DNA of 46,350 bases from the NCBI GenBank assembly GCA_003223325.1, contig QHYS01000265.1, positions 1 to 46,350 on the forward strand, read 5' to 3'. A program made the translations under genes and the position numbers. Below the pieces are notes generated by a model. The model was not told where the DNA came from. It made no database searches and was given only the letters and a program-made list of their open reading frames with translations. Shown piece after piece: positions 1-7,770 of this stretch. Within the stretch, counting starts at the first letter, position 1. Every line of letters starts with the position of its first letter. The stretch comes from Acidobacteriota bacterium (GTDB taxonomy: Bacteria; Acidobacteriota; Terriglobia; Acidiferrales; UBA7541).

Positions 1-397
1 AAACGATCCCGCGGATGAATCGGAGGACCGAGGACCGTAGGCAGACAAAAATCCCCGAGATTCCCCAGACGAACAAAAAGACCCAGCACCAAAACCCGAT
101 TGCACTATGTAGATCCCAATTGAACCGCGGGAAACGTGCGTCCCACTTGATTTTGGTGCTGCATCGCCAATGCTTAATCCCCGGCCACCAGAGAATGGCT
201 CCGGTTAAGGAAAGCAGCGTGAGGAGACAGGAAGCAATGCCGTTCACCAGACGCCCGGTATTCCCACCTAAAAGATTATTATGTAAGTCGGTAAGCCATG
301 CGAAGATGTGCTCGATCACCGTATAACGATCGCCCAGATCCGCGCCCGTGTAGGGATTGAATAGGCGTTCGATTCGCTTGTGGTCGCGCTCCTGTCC
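1..397 (-). pseudogene. PepSY-associated transmembrane protein, C-terminal fragment
   Basis: The minus strand is open from about 397 to the window edge and reads as the C-terminal half of a PepSY-TM (PiuB-like) inner-membrane protein. Visible features are an FNPYTGADLGDR segment, then LTDLHNNLLGG, a hydrophobic helix ending in ILWWPGIKHW, and FNWDLHSAIGFWCWVF leading into a second helix. These are the family's usual landmarks in the usual order. No start codon belongs to it: above about 400 the homology stops abruptly and an unrelated fragment on the other strand begins, so the N-terminal PepSY part is missing. The last 15-20 residues before the edge look unlike the family, which may mean a frameshift. 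I read it as a truncated relic, although the part left of the window cannot be seen. Confidence 0.6.
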
Positions 398-405
398 GAT
401 TAAAT

Positions 406-754
406 CATGGCGACCGCAATGCCATCGACCAATACTGGGATGAGAACGCCGATTATGTAGGCATTGACGGCCAATTTATCCACGGGCGACAACAAATGCG
501 TGATTTCTTCGCTAAGCTTCTCAAGTCGGGCGCCGGAACAGAAGTCGGTGTCATTGAGCAAGTTCGTTTCCTCCGTTCCGACATGGCTATCGTGGACGGC
601 TCCTGGACAATCACTGGCATGAAAGATGCGAATGGAAAACCTCGGAAAACCGCTGCCGGTGCTTCGAGGTCGCGGCTGTGAAGTCGTGCAGAGAAAGCGT
701 GGTCGATGGCGCTTTGTCGCGACACGAGAAATGGTGGTCTGGACGCCTCAGTAA
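406..754 (+). pseudogene. SgcJ/EcaC-like (DUF4440/SnoaL fold) fragment, frameshifted
   Basis: In frame from about 406 the translation is GDRNAIDQYWDENADYVG followed by IHGRQQMRDFF and VRFLRSDMAIVDGSWTITG, the pattern of small NTF2-like proteins of the SgcJ/EcaC/DUF4440 group. The frame is lost around 655-670. The normal C-terminal end, EVVQRKRGRWRFVATRE with stop at 752-754, continues in another frame. The first 20-30 residues of the family and a start codon are missing. One frameshift plus a missing N-terminus make this a decayed gene. These proteins are usually small cystatin-like enzymes or binding proteins, and no function can be assigned to the relic. Confidence 0.6.
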
Positions 755-823
755 CGCGCCATCTACCGTTCACCCGACCGCACCAGAGGAACAGCATCGA
801 ATGGGACAAATCCCGCGTGCGAC

Positions 824-1671
824 CTAGTTTGTGGAAGGCTCCTCGATATGGTCAATCACCAAAACATTCACAAGCCCGGTTTCCGCGTCCAGTCTAAGCC
901 CGAGTTGCTGGTGTAGTGCTTCCGGGAACCGGGAACTTCGGCAGTGAGGGATCGGGTTGGAAATTACGCACTCGATAAAGGTTGGGCTCGGGTACGAACA
1001 CGATACTGAAATCGAAACTCCCGTTGAGGCCGGTGTTATCCAAGACTTCGCGGTCAAGGTGCCCGACTACAGCCACGTGGCTTGCTATCTGCGGCATCGT
1101 AAGATTTCGCGCCTCAATCTGAAAAGGGTCGGTGCGTCATGCGGCAAATCGAACCCAAGGAGCGCACCGCAAGTAGTTGCGAATCCGCCGACCTTTGTTC
1201 GAGGCATCGGTTCGGAACCTGGCGCAAGCGGAATGGGCGTATTAGAGCAGGGCGGATCATCAGAATGCGGCCGGAGCCGAGATCCTGTCTTTCCGGGCTC
1301 GATTAGGTTAAGCGCGAATATTGGGAGTTCTCGCATCTCAAAATGGACCGCCAGTCGGAAACGATCCACAAGCAAAGATCGCATCATCAGACGCATTTGA
1401 TCTGTGGTTGGACTACCTTGCGCTTGCCCTCAATATCAAAAGGCGTTTTGGCCCAAGTCGGCAATTGCGATTCCAGAAAGTGGGTCTGGTAGGGTGTGAG
1501 TTTGTATGCAAACTCGATGTATGCGCTTAGCGGAAACTTAACTGCCGAAAGAAGATTTCCGTTGGGGGTGCTCTCATCCAAATCACTAAGATTGATGCTG
1601 GTCTGTGTGCGGCTGCCCTTTACGCTAGGCTTGACTGAGACAAACTCGAACTTCCGCTGGCCGCCTGCCAC
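824..1671 (-). pseudogene. TIGR03435 family protein, decayed
   Basis: Successive minus-strand frames give the ordered landmarks of TIGR03435, a family of unknown function expanded in soil Acidobacteria. They are FEFVSVKPS, then QLPTWAKTPFDIEGK (1387-1671), MMRSLLVDRFRLAVHFEMRE with FALNLIEPGKTGSRLRPH (from about 1396), MPQIASHVAVVGHLDREV with TGLNGSFDFSIVF (to about 950), and LHQQLGLRLDAETG with VLVIDHIEEPS (ending 824). At least three frame changes, near 1390, 1090 and 950, are needed to join them. The secretion signal expected before FEFVSVKPS is not seen. The gene is therefore inactive. It is the best taxonomic marker in the window. Confidence 0.8.
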
Positions 1672-2347
1672 CGCCTCCCATGTTACTCGCGGTGACGAAC
1701 CCAGCCAGGGTTCGCGAGCCTCCTACCAACAAGAATGGCTCCCTCAGACCTACCTCATGGTTCCAAGACAACCGAACGACGCAGCCTTCAACGCTGGGCA
1801 GTGGCGGTGCTGACGAGTAAACGGCGCTACAGCTCGACAGGAGGAACGGCGGTCCAACCCGGGACAAGTGCGAGGATCCTATGCCGATAAACTTGGTACC
1901 CGTGTGAGAGCCCTGGCGCGAAGACCATGGTGCGACCACCAGAGGGCCCCCTCTGAGTAGCCGCGCATTCGCTTCAGGAGATTTCTATCTTGTGCGAATT
2001 GTGCGTGATCGGCTTACCACGATTGGATGGCAGGATGTTTGCCAGACGACAACTGCAAGACCGCGCTTGTTGTGACGGCCACGATCATTGTCCGTAATTT
2101 AGGAGCCCAATTTCTTTCGGGGAGTTGACGAATAGGTCGGCGACCAAGGGGGCTAACGCGGAAAGTGAGTGTGCTTCGCTCAAGCCCTCGAATCAGAGGC
2201 GCAAAGCGTGTACGGAGCGAGTGGATGGATTCATTGTCAGGTGGAACCATTTTCGACTAGAGAGTGAATTGTAATCAGGGAGCTCAAATTGGCCTCTTGG
2301 TGTAGAAGTTGTGCTGACTGAAAGACTAAGAACGAACAGGAGGGAAT
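1672..2347. other. Gene-poor stretch left of the first secreted protein
   Basis: No convincing coding region on either strand. It holds a 7-bp stem hairpin at 1940-1955 (CAGAGGG, 2-nt spacer, CCCTCTG) that is not followed by a T run, and one copy of a 30-bp sequence (1987-2016) that recurs at 3178-3207. A good ribosome-binding site (AGGAGGG, about 2338-2344) at the right end belongs to the gene starting at 2348. Confidence 0.5.
1987..2016 (+). repeat. 30-bp direct repeat, copy 1
   Basis: Shares 27 of 30 positions with 3178-3207, including an exact run GCGTGATCGGCTTA. Each copy lies upstream of a gene for a secreted protein (2348 and 3357). It may be a shared upstream element or a leftover of duplication; the function is unknown. 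Confidence 0.5.
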
Positions 2348-2947
2348 ATGAAACCTGGATTTAAGTACGTCCCGGCAGCGCTCACTGTTCTTTTCGGGTT
2401 GGCGCTGCTTACAGCTAGTCCGAAGTTCCACCTTCTTCCGGGACTTCGGGCTAGTGTCCATGCTCAATCGAATTCGATCAACAACAACCCCATCCCCAAT
2501 TCTGTAAGCGCCTTCTCCCTTGCAACTGGCGGCATCTCAAACTTTGTCGCAGTTCCGTTTCCGGGCAAGGAGGGGACGTGTCCTGAAGATGCTGAAGAAG
2601 TAGGTGACGCGGAAAGTCCTCTGAATGTTAAGCAACACGTGGCTGTGAAGGTCGTTAAGGATTGCAACGGCAACACTAACGGCACCACGGACTTTGATGA
2701 CGAGAAGGGTGATAAATGTGTTGGGACCGCGGCCAGGCTTATTGAAAGCATTAACAAGGCGGCGGCGGAGGTGGATGGCGACTGCGACGCGAGCGTCGCT
2801 AGGGGCATTGCCACAAGAGCTAAATACGTCTTTTTCATCATCAAGAAGGCTCCTTATGGGGCATTCACGCTCAGCTGGATTACTCCTACAGGTTTGACGT
2901 TCAATACGTCGGGGTCACTGACAAGCGGTTATGCTCTGATCCGATAG
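2348..2947 (+). CDS. Secreted protein of unknown function
   Basis: A 199-residue protein with a classic signal peptide: MKPGFKY, a hydrophobic stretch at about 9-25, and a likely cleavage after VHA at about 38-40 (ASVHAQ). The start at 2348 is supported by an AGGAGGG ribosome-binding site ending about 4 nt upstream. The mature part is rich in Asn, Asp and Gly and has four Cys (about 77, 106, 123 and 148) that could form disulfides, consistent with export. I do not recognise a family. It sits alone, followed by about 400 bp without genes, and points the same way as the cell-wall genes from 3357 onward, which share a 30-bp upstream repeat with it. That is the only hint of a common context. Confidence 0.6.
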   Translation: MKPGFKYVPAALTVLFGLALLTASPKFHLLPGLRASVHAQSNSINNNPIPNSVSAFSLATGGISNFVAVPFPGKEGTCPEDAEEVGDAESPLNVKQHVAVKVVKDCNGNTNGTTDFDDEKGDKCVGTAARLIESINKAAAEVDGDCDASVARGIATRAKYVFFIIKKAPYGAFTLSWITPTGLTFNTSGSLTSGYALIR

Positions 2948-3356
2948 AGCATCCCTCGCAGTAGGGACTATTGTCGACAAAAGGAGCATTTACTGTTAGG
3001 GATTATCACCTTCGGTGACAGGGTTCCGGAGTCGTACAAACAACGTGCGGGACCCCTGTACTACGTCGGCTGCTGCAGTTAGGGGCGGCGAGAAAGGGAG
3101 CCGTTTTCGGCGGAGCTGGGCAGAGCCCAGAGCGCCAAGCTCGGAGCCCCTGGATCCCTGCGCTCCATAAGATCCCCATCTTGAGCAAATTGCGCGTGAT
3201 CGGCTTAACGCGACTAGATAAAGAGCAAGAAGAACGGAGGCGAACAAACCAACTTGGCGCAGCCGGTCGCCGCGTGGGCCGATCGCGGGCTCCGAAGCAA
3301 TCACAAAGTGCGGTTAGCCGCTCTCGAACGGTACAATTCACCCAGGGGCATCTTCA
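2948..3356. other. Intergenic stretch with second copy of the 30-bp repeat
   Basis: No gene recognised on either strand. The reverse-strand open frames here are low-complexity Arg/Ser/Pro shadows. The second copy of the 30-bp repeat is at 3178-3207, about 150 bp before the next start codon. Confidence 0.45.
3178..3207 (+). repeat. 30-bp direct repeat, copy 2
   Basis: Matches 1987-2016 with three mismatches (positions 7, 10 and 16 of the repeat). Lies about 150 bp upstream of the Tlde1-like gene. Confidence 0.5.
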
Positions 3357-3386
3357 ATGAAGCATAAATTAATGAAGCATAAATTG
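3357..3386 (+). repeat. 15-bp tandem duplication of a start region
   Basis: ATGAAGCATAAATT(A/G) occurs twice in succession and encodes MKHKL-MKHKL. It offers two in-frame start codons, at 3357 and 3372, and lengthens the basic n-region of the signal peptide by five residues. Confidence 0.85.
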
Positions 3387-4109
3387 CTGCTGTTTTTGCC
3401 TTGCGCCGTGGTTGTCTTCGGGTTCGGCGCTCGTCTGGCACCGTTCGGGCAGGATCCGTCACCAAACCAATCGAAGCGGTCGGCCGTGAATGTGTCCGCC
3501 GTTGCCAAAACAACGCCGCAGGCAAGCAGGCTGCCGCCCTTTAGCTTCCCTGTCCAATCCACTGGAGACGGTAATGACTATCCCGGTGGCCTGGTGAAGT
3601 TGCGGGGGCTGCTCACCCGCTCGCTGGCAAGCGACTCGGTCGCTGCTCACGATACCGCTCGAGGGGCTGAGTGTTTGTACAGTATTTCGGCTCACACCCT
3701 GGAGTGCAGCTCAAGTGTGAACCATCAGATGCCGCCGATCATTGTGGGGCCCGAGAATATCGCTTCCGGTTACGGTACATGCCAGGATAACCCGCAGTGC
3801 ACGGGCAGGAAATATATGCGGAGAGGTCCTGTCGAGCCCGGCGAGTACAAGATGAAGCGTGATGCGCGTCCGGGACACCCAGGGCGTTTCGTACTGGAGC
3901 CGATCCCGGCCAAGCCGGGATGGAGGCTTCGACTTCCCAGTTGGATGCCTGGATCGTTGCGAGGTGGTTTTCTGTTGGGCTTAGGTAGCTTTACGCACGG
4001 GTGTATCACGGTTCTGAAAGAGGATCCAACCGCGAGCGCGCAGTACGGAAAAATGCTGCAGTTGTTAGAAGCGGAGCATGGCAGCAACTACTTGCGAGTA
4101 ATACGTTAG
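3357..4109 (+). CDS. Secreted Tlde1/DUF2778-like protein (putative L,D-transpeptidase fold)
   Basis: A 250-residue protein with an N-terminal signal or anchor (hydrophobic at about 10-26), a Pro/Ser-rich linker, and a C-terminal domain from about 135. That domain resembles DUF2778/Tlde1, the L,D-carboxypeptidase/transpeptidase-like fold known from type VI secretion effectors. Visible landmarks are SGYG with C142 and C148, RRGPVEPGEYKMK (the family's RGPIPxGxY), and THGCITV with H214 and C216, the expected catalytic His-Gly-Cys. The other family His, usually in an F-x-I-H-G segment before this motif, is not seen: the sequence there is GGFLLGLGS. Activity is therefore uncertain. The next gene (gap 58 bp) is a peptidoglycan glycosyltransferase-amidase, so a wall-remodelling role is plausible. 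A decayed second copy of the C-terminus lies at 6799-6983. No T6SS genes are nearby. Confidence 0.6.
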   Translation: MKHKLMKHKLLLFLPCAVVVFGFGARLAPFGQDPSPNQSKRSAVNVSAVAKTTPQASRLPPFSFPVQSTGDGNDYPGGLVKLRGLLTRSLASDSVAAHDTARGAECLYSISAHTLECSSSVNHQMPPIIVGPENIASGYGTCQDNPQCTGRKYMRRGPVEPGEYKMKRDARPGHPGRFVLEPIPAKPGWRLRLPSWMPGSLRGGFLLGLGSFTHGCITVLKEDPTASAQYGKMLQLLEAEHGSNYLRVIR

Positions 4110-4167
4110 TGCTAGTGTAGCGTCCAACAAATATACGAGCTGGAGTGGCTCCCGAAGGATCCACCAA

Positions 4168-6798
4168 GTGTTAGGCAATTTTAGAGTGCCTTCCACCACT
4201 GTTCCATCAGATGATCGCCTGTTGCACGCGACCTTGATGCTTCTAAGTGTCGTCTATCTCCTATGGTTGGAGGGCGTCTCAAAAGATTGGTTTCTCTCCT
4301 ATATGGATCCATATCCTTTCACGGCCTCGCTCGCCACAACAATCGCGGTCGTTGGAGGGTTCATTAGCTTGCTTGCGGTGCGAACACCTATGCGCTGGCG
4401 TGATCTTCTTTTGTGGGCCACGCTCACGCTTACGATAATAGATCTTTTGGGAATCGCCCCCAAAGAGATTGGTATTTTCCCCGCGGTCCCAGTGCTTAGC
4501 TTTGCCCTCGGCACCGCTTCCCTTTTCAGTGCCACAGAGCAAGCCCACGATGGGAACAGGAAATTTTATGCAGCTGCCACCGCGTCGGGGGGGATGAGCT
4601 TGTGCGTGTGGGCTGCTCAATCCAAGAAGCTTCTTTGGGCTTTCTCTTTGAGCCTGGTTGTGGCAACGGTTTCAGGCCTAGCGGTTTGGCTGGCGAAGGG
4701 GGGAGGCGCAAGTTTGTTTCAGCCCAGAGGACGTTCAGCGCTGATGCGGTCTTGCGCCTTCCTAATTGTGGGCGGATTCGCAATTCTACTCGGTGTGACA
4801 TTCGGCCCTTCTCTCTTCCTCGGTATCTCCGATGCCGCAATGCTCGGACTGGGGTTAGGGTGGGGGGACCGCGCCAGACTGAGTCGCAGCGGTCTGACAT
4901 TAGCGCAAGGATGGTCTTTGCAAGCGTTTGGGCGGACCCTTGCCACCGAGCACGGCCTACTTACATGCCTAGTCGTTGGGCTTTTAGTGTGGATTGCGGT
5001 CGTAACTGGGGTAGTGAAGCTCCTTTATACCAAGCCAGACACCGACAGTGAAGCACAGGCGGCGCGCATTGCCTTGTGCGCTGGTTCCATTAGCTCAATG
5101 TATGGATTGTTACTTAGCATTCGCCTCAGACCCCCGTTTATGACCAGCGATTCGGTCATGGGAACAGCGACTTTAGCGGTTGTAGTAGCCTCAGCGGGTA
5201 TCGGGTCGTCCATGGTCGGGGCATCGCATGGTCCTGGATTTTTTGGAAAGATGGCGGTAGCACTTAGGCACAAGGTCAGTCTGGCTCTGCTGACTGGCTG
5301 CTTGGCTGAAATTGCGCTTCTCTCCTGTCTGGGGTTCATCTATTACCGGCGCAACTTGGACAAGATGATCGAGCCATATCTGGGCAGCGGCACGCCACCT
5401 GGTTTTCTCTCGGGTTATGCGCTTGTACCCGAAATTTCGACTGCAATGCAGGAGGCAATCGTAGCCTGTGAGGATCGTGGGTTCTACGAACACGACGGTC
5501 TGGAATGGAGATCCCTGCATAGTGCACTTCGGCTGAACCTGCGAGAAGCCCGCGTGATTGCGGGAGGCAGTACAATAACTCAGCAGCTGGCCAAGAATTT
5601 ATTTTTGACCAAAGAGCGTACGCTGAGCCGCAAGCTTAAGGAAGCTGCGCTCACCTTTGAGCTTGAGCGACTTCTACCCAAACAACGAATCTTGGAGTTG
5701 TACCTGAACAGTATTGAGTATGGGATGAATCAGCGGGGAGTTGGTGCCGCAGCTAGGTATTATTTTGGCAAAACACCTAGCGAGCTATCCCTACCGGAGA
5801 GTGCCCTGCTAGCTGGCCTTGTGTCGCGACCTCCCCACAGCCTCTCGTTATACGAGCTCGCCGTGTCAGAACGCACGGCGCTTAATCTGATAAAAATAAG
5901 ATGGATAGACCGCTACTGGGAGGCGGATTTTGAAAGAGCGGCAGCAATTCCTTTGAATCGTCTTCTTCGTCTCCCTAGCGATGCGACAAGGGCTACAGAG
6001 AACGGGCTGGACCAGCAAACCCAAGCATCCTCGCTGAGCCCAATCCTCCCTCCGTGGTACTGGCGCAATATCGGTGTGTTGATAGGCCTCAGCATTTTCC
6101 TGGCGTGTGTAGTGACTGCCGGATTCGGAGTGAAAACACTTCGAAGCAGCAACCGAGGCGCAGCAGGTGCCGTACCCCAAAGTGTGAATATCAAAGTGCT
6201 GCTATCCGCGGCTGTGTGCAGCTTATTCGCTGGTTCCGTTTTGCACTGCTATCAGGTCAACCGTGAACGTGCTTCAACGACGATAATCTACCCTTATAGG
6301 CATTCACCAAACTATGATTTTAGACCCTCAGACAGCAGAATTACCTGCGTGGTTCTGCATGCTAGTGGCCTAGGAACACTGGGAACAACCATCAACTTTT
6401 TTCAAGATCCCAATTCGATGGTTTCGACGCATTTTATCGTGGGCAAGGACGGGCGGGTCTTTCAGACTGTTCCTGTGGAGCGGCGGGCTTGGCATGCGGG
6501 AATTTCGCAACTGGATGGTATGTCCGATGTGAATAATTTCAGTGTGGGAATTGAACTCGTGAATCGAAACGACGGCACGGATCCTTACTCTGATTTGCAG
6601 TACGAAGCTGTCGCTCTAATTATCCATCAGCTTCGTCAGAGTCATGAGATTCCCGACGGACGAATTGTCTCTCACGCCGAGATAGCCCTGCCCGCTGGTA
6701 GGAAATCAGATCCCGAAGGTTTTGATTTTGATAAGCTTCGCGAGCTACTGAATCCCTTCCCTGGAACGCAATCCGCCCTGGCGCGCGAGAGTCCGTAG
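4168..6798 (+). CDS. Membrane-bound GT51 peptidoglycan glycosyltransferase fused to N-acetylmuramoyl-L-alanine amidase
   Basis: An 876-residue multidomain protein. Residues 1-390 hold about eight or nine hydrophobic helices. Residues about 420-570 are a GT51 domain with all the usual motifs: CEDRGFYEHDG (catalytic E435), GGSTITQQLAKNLFL (466-480), RKLKE (488-492), KQRILELYLN (505-514) and LSLPESALLAGL. Two more helices follow (about 633-655 and 675-695). Residues about 725-860 are an amidase_2 domain with the expected zinc ligands H731, H836 and D848 and the catalytic-type E796 in GIELVN. There is no penicillin-binding transpeptidase domain. The protein would therefore polymerise glycan strands and could cut stem peptides on the same outer face of the membrane. 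It starts at GTG (4168) with an AAGGA site about 8 nt upstream. It follows the Tlde1-like gene closely. Confidence 0.85.
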   Translation: MLGNFRVPSTTVPSDDRLLHATLMLLSVVYLLWLEGVSKDWFLSYMDPYPFTASLATTIAVVGGFISLLAVRTPMRWRDLLLWATLTLTIIDLLGIAPKEIGIFPAVPVLSFALGTASLFSATEQAHDGNRKFYAAATASGGMSLCVWAAQSKKLLWAFSLSLVVATVSGLAVWLAKGGGASLFQPRGRSALMRSCAFLIVGGFAILLGVTFGPSLFLGISDAAMLGLGLGWGDRARLSRSGLTLAQGWSLQAFGRTLATEHGLLTCLVVGLLVWIAVVTGVVKLLYTKPDTDSEAQAARIALCAGSISSMYGLLLSIRLRPPFMTSDSVMGTATLAVVVASAGIGSSMVGASHGPGFFGKMAVALRHKVSLALLTGCLAEIALLSCLGFIYYRRNLDKMIEPYLGSGTPPGFLSGYALVPEISTAMQEAIVACEDRGFYEHDGLEWRSLHSALRLNLREARVIAGGSTITQQLAKNLFLTKERTLSRKLKEAALTFELERLLPKQRILELYLNSIEYGMNQRGVGAAARYYFGKTPSELSLPESALLAGLVSRPPHSLSLYELAVSERTALNLIKIRWIDRYWEADFERAAAIPLNRLLRLPSDATRATENGLDQQTQASSLSPILPPWYWRNIGVLIGLSIFLACVVTAGFGVKTLRSSNRGAAGAVPQSVNIKVLLSAAVCSLFAGSVLHCYQVNRERASTTIIYPYRHSPNYDFRPSDSRITCVVLHASGLGTLGTTINFFQDPNSMVSTHFIVGKDGRVFQTVPVERRAWHAGISQLDGMSDVNNFSVGIELVNRNDGTDPYSDLQYEAVALIIHQLRQSHEIPDGRIVSHAEIALPAGRKSDPEGFDFDKLRELLNPFPGTQSALARESP

Positions 6799-6983
6799 CG
6801 CGAGCTTCCCAGTTGCGTGCCAGGAGCTTTGGCGATTTTCTATTGGGGAAAGGTAATTTAATCACGCACGGCTGCATCATGGTCCTAAGTACAGACTGCA
6901 AGGCCAGCGCGCAGTACAAGAAACTGGAAGAGGTATTGGAAGCGCAGCCCACCGCCAATAATAAATTGGTGTTCGTACCCTAA
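6799..6983 (+). pseudogene. Relic of a second Tlde1-like C-terminus
   Basis: Directly after the stop of the preceding gene, the plus strand reads ELPSCVPGA, then after a frame change near 6840 LGKGNLITHGCIMVL, then SAQYKKLEEVLEAQ, ending at TAA 6981-6983. This follows the C-terminus of the protein at 3357-4109 (LPSWMPGS, GLGSFTHGCITVL, SAQYGKMLQLLEAE) almost residue for residue. There is no start codon and no N-terminal domain, and one frameshift is needed. The GT51-amidase gene is thus flanked by a complete and a broken copy of the same domain. Confidence 0.8.
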
Positions 6984-7061
6984 TTGTTCGCGCGGTGCGC
7001 GATTTCGGGCGCGCTTTGAATCAGCATGATTGTGAGTGGTCCGTACCTGGAGCACTAGCTT

Positions 7062-7766
7062 ATGGTGAATATCCGTGGACGCAAGCTAATTAACTTTGGT
7101 CTGGTAGCTGTGGACATCGTCGTTGCCGGTGCGTTCGCGGCGAATATCGTGATTACCCACGCCGCCAAAGGTAAAACTTACTCGGATGTCACGCTGATTC
7201 CTCACCAGCGCGTTGGACTGGTTCTCGGCTCTCCCAAACGTGTTGCAGATGGCCGGCTCAATCTGTTTTTTCTGGGGCGGGTCAAGGCAGCCGCGGAGCT
7301 ATACCGGCAGGGCAAGGTGGATTATCTGCTGGCAAGCGGCGACAACGGTCCAGGTGATGACGAGCCCGCGGACCTTAAGAGCGGGCTGATCAGTCAGGGA
7401 GTGCCAGCCGAGAAGGTCTATCTGGATTATGCCGGTTTCAGGACTCTCGATTCGGTTGTCCGCGCAAAAGAAGTGTTTGGCCAGACCCAGATCACTATCA
7501 TCTCACAGGAATTTCAGAACCAGCGAGCCATCTTTATCGCCAACCATTCGAGGCTGGACGCGATCGGCTTCAATGCCCCCGATGTCTTCAGTGGCAGAAC
7601 CGTGATCCGTGAGTCTCTGGCTAGAGTAAAAGCAGTGCTCGACGTTTACTTGTTTCACACGCAACCGCGTTTTAGAGAACGAACGGTGGCAATTGGGAAT
7701 ACTGCTCAAGGTCTTACAGCTGCGGGGAAAGCTCTTCCGAAGCGAGCGTCGGACGACAGCCAATGA
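7062..7766 (+). CDS. sanA: SanA-like DUF218 inner-membrane protein
   Basis: A 234-residue protein with one N-terminal membrane helix (about 10-32) and a DUF218/YdcF-like domain outside it. It closely follows the SanA (vancomycin exclusion protein) pattern: VLGSPKRVADGRLN (54-67), VKAAAELYRQGKVDYLLASGDN (to 95), DEPADLK, YLDYAGFRTLDSVVRA (about 120-135) and TIISQEFQNQRAIF. SanA proteins affect envelope permeability and antibiotic exclusion in Escherichia coli; the biochemical activity is not established. The C-terminal 25 residues are a basic tail beyond the usual fold. The gene lies beside peptidoglycan genes, consistent with an envelope role. Start at the first ATG before the membrane helix; the upstream TGGAG is rather distant. 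Confidence 0.85.
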   Translation: MVNIRGRKLINFGLVAVDIVVAGAFAANIVITHAAKGKTYSDVTLIPHQRVGLVLGSPKRVADGRLNLFFLGRVKAAAELYRQGKVDYLLASGDNGPGDDEPADLKSGLISQGVPAEKVYLDYAGFRTLDSVVRAKEVFGQTQITIISQEFQNQRAIFIANHSRLDAIGFNAPDVFSGRTVIRESLARVKAVLDVYLFHTQPRFRERTVAIGNTAQGLTAAGKALPKRASDDSQ

Positions 7767-7770
7767 GATC

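Noticed and set aside
1940-1955. CAGAGGG-CC-CCCTCTG hairpin as a terminator
   Set aside because: No T run follows on either strand and no intact gene ends just before it.
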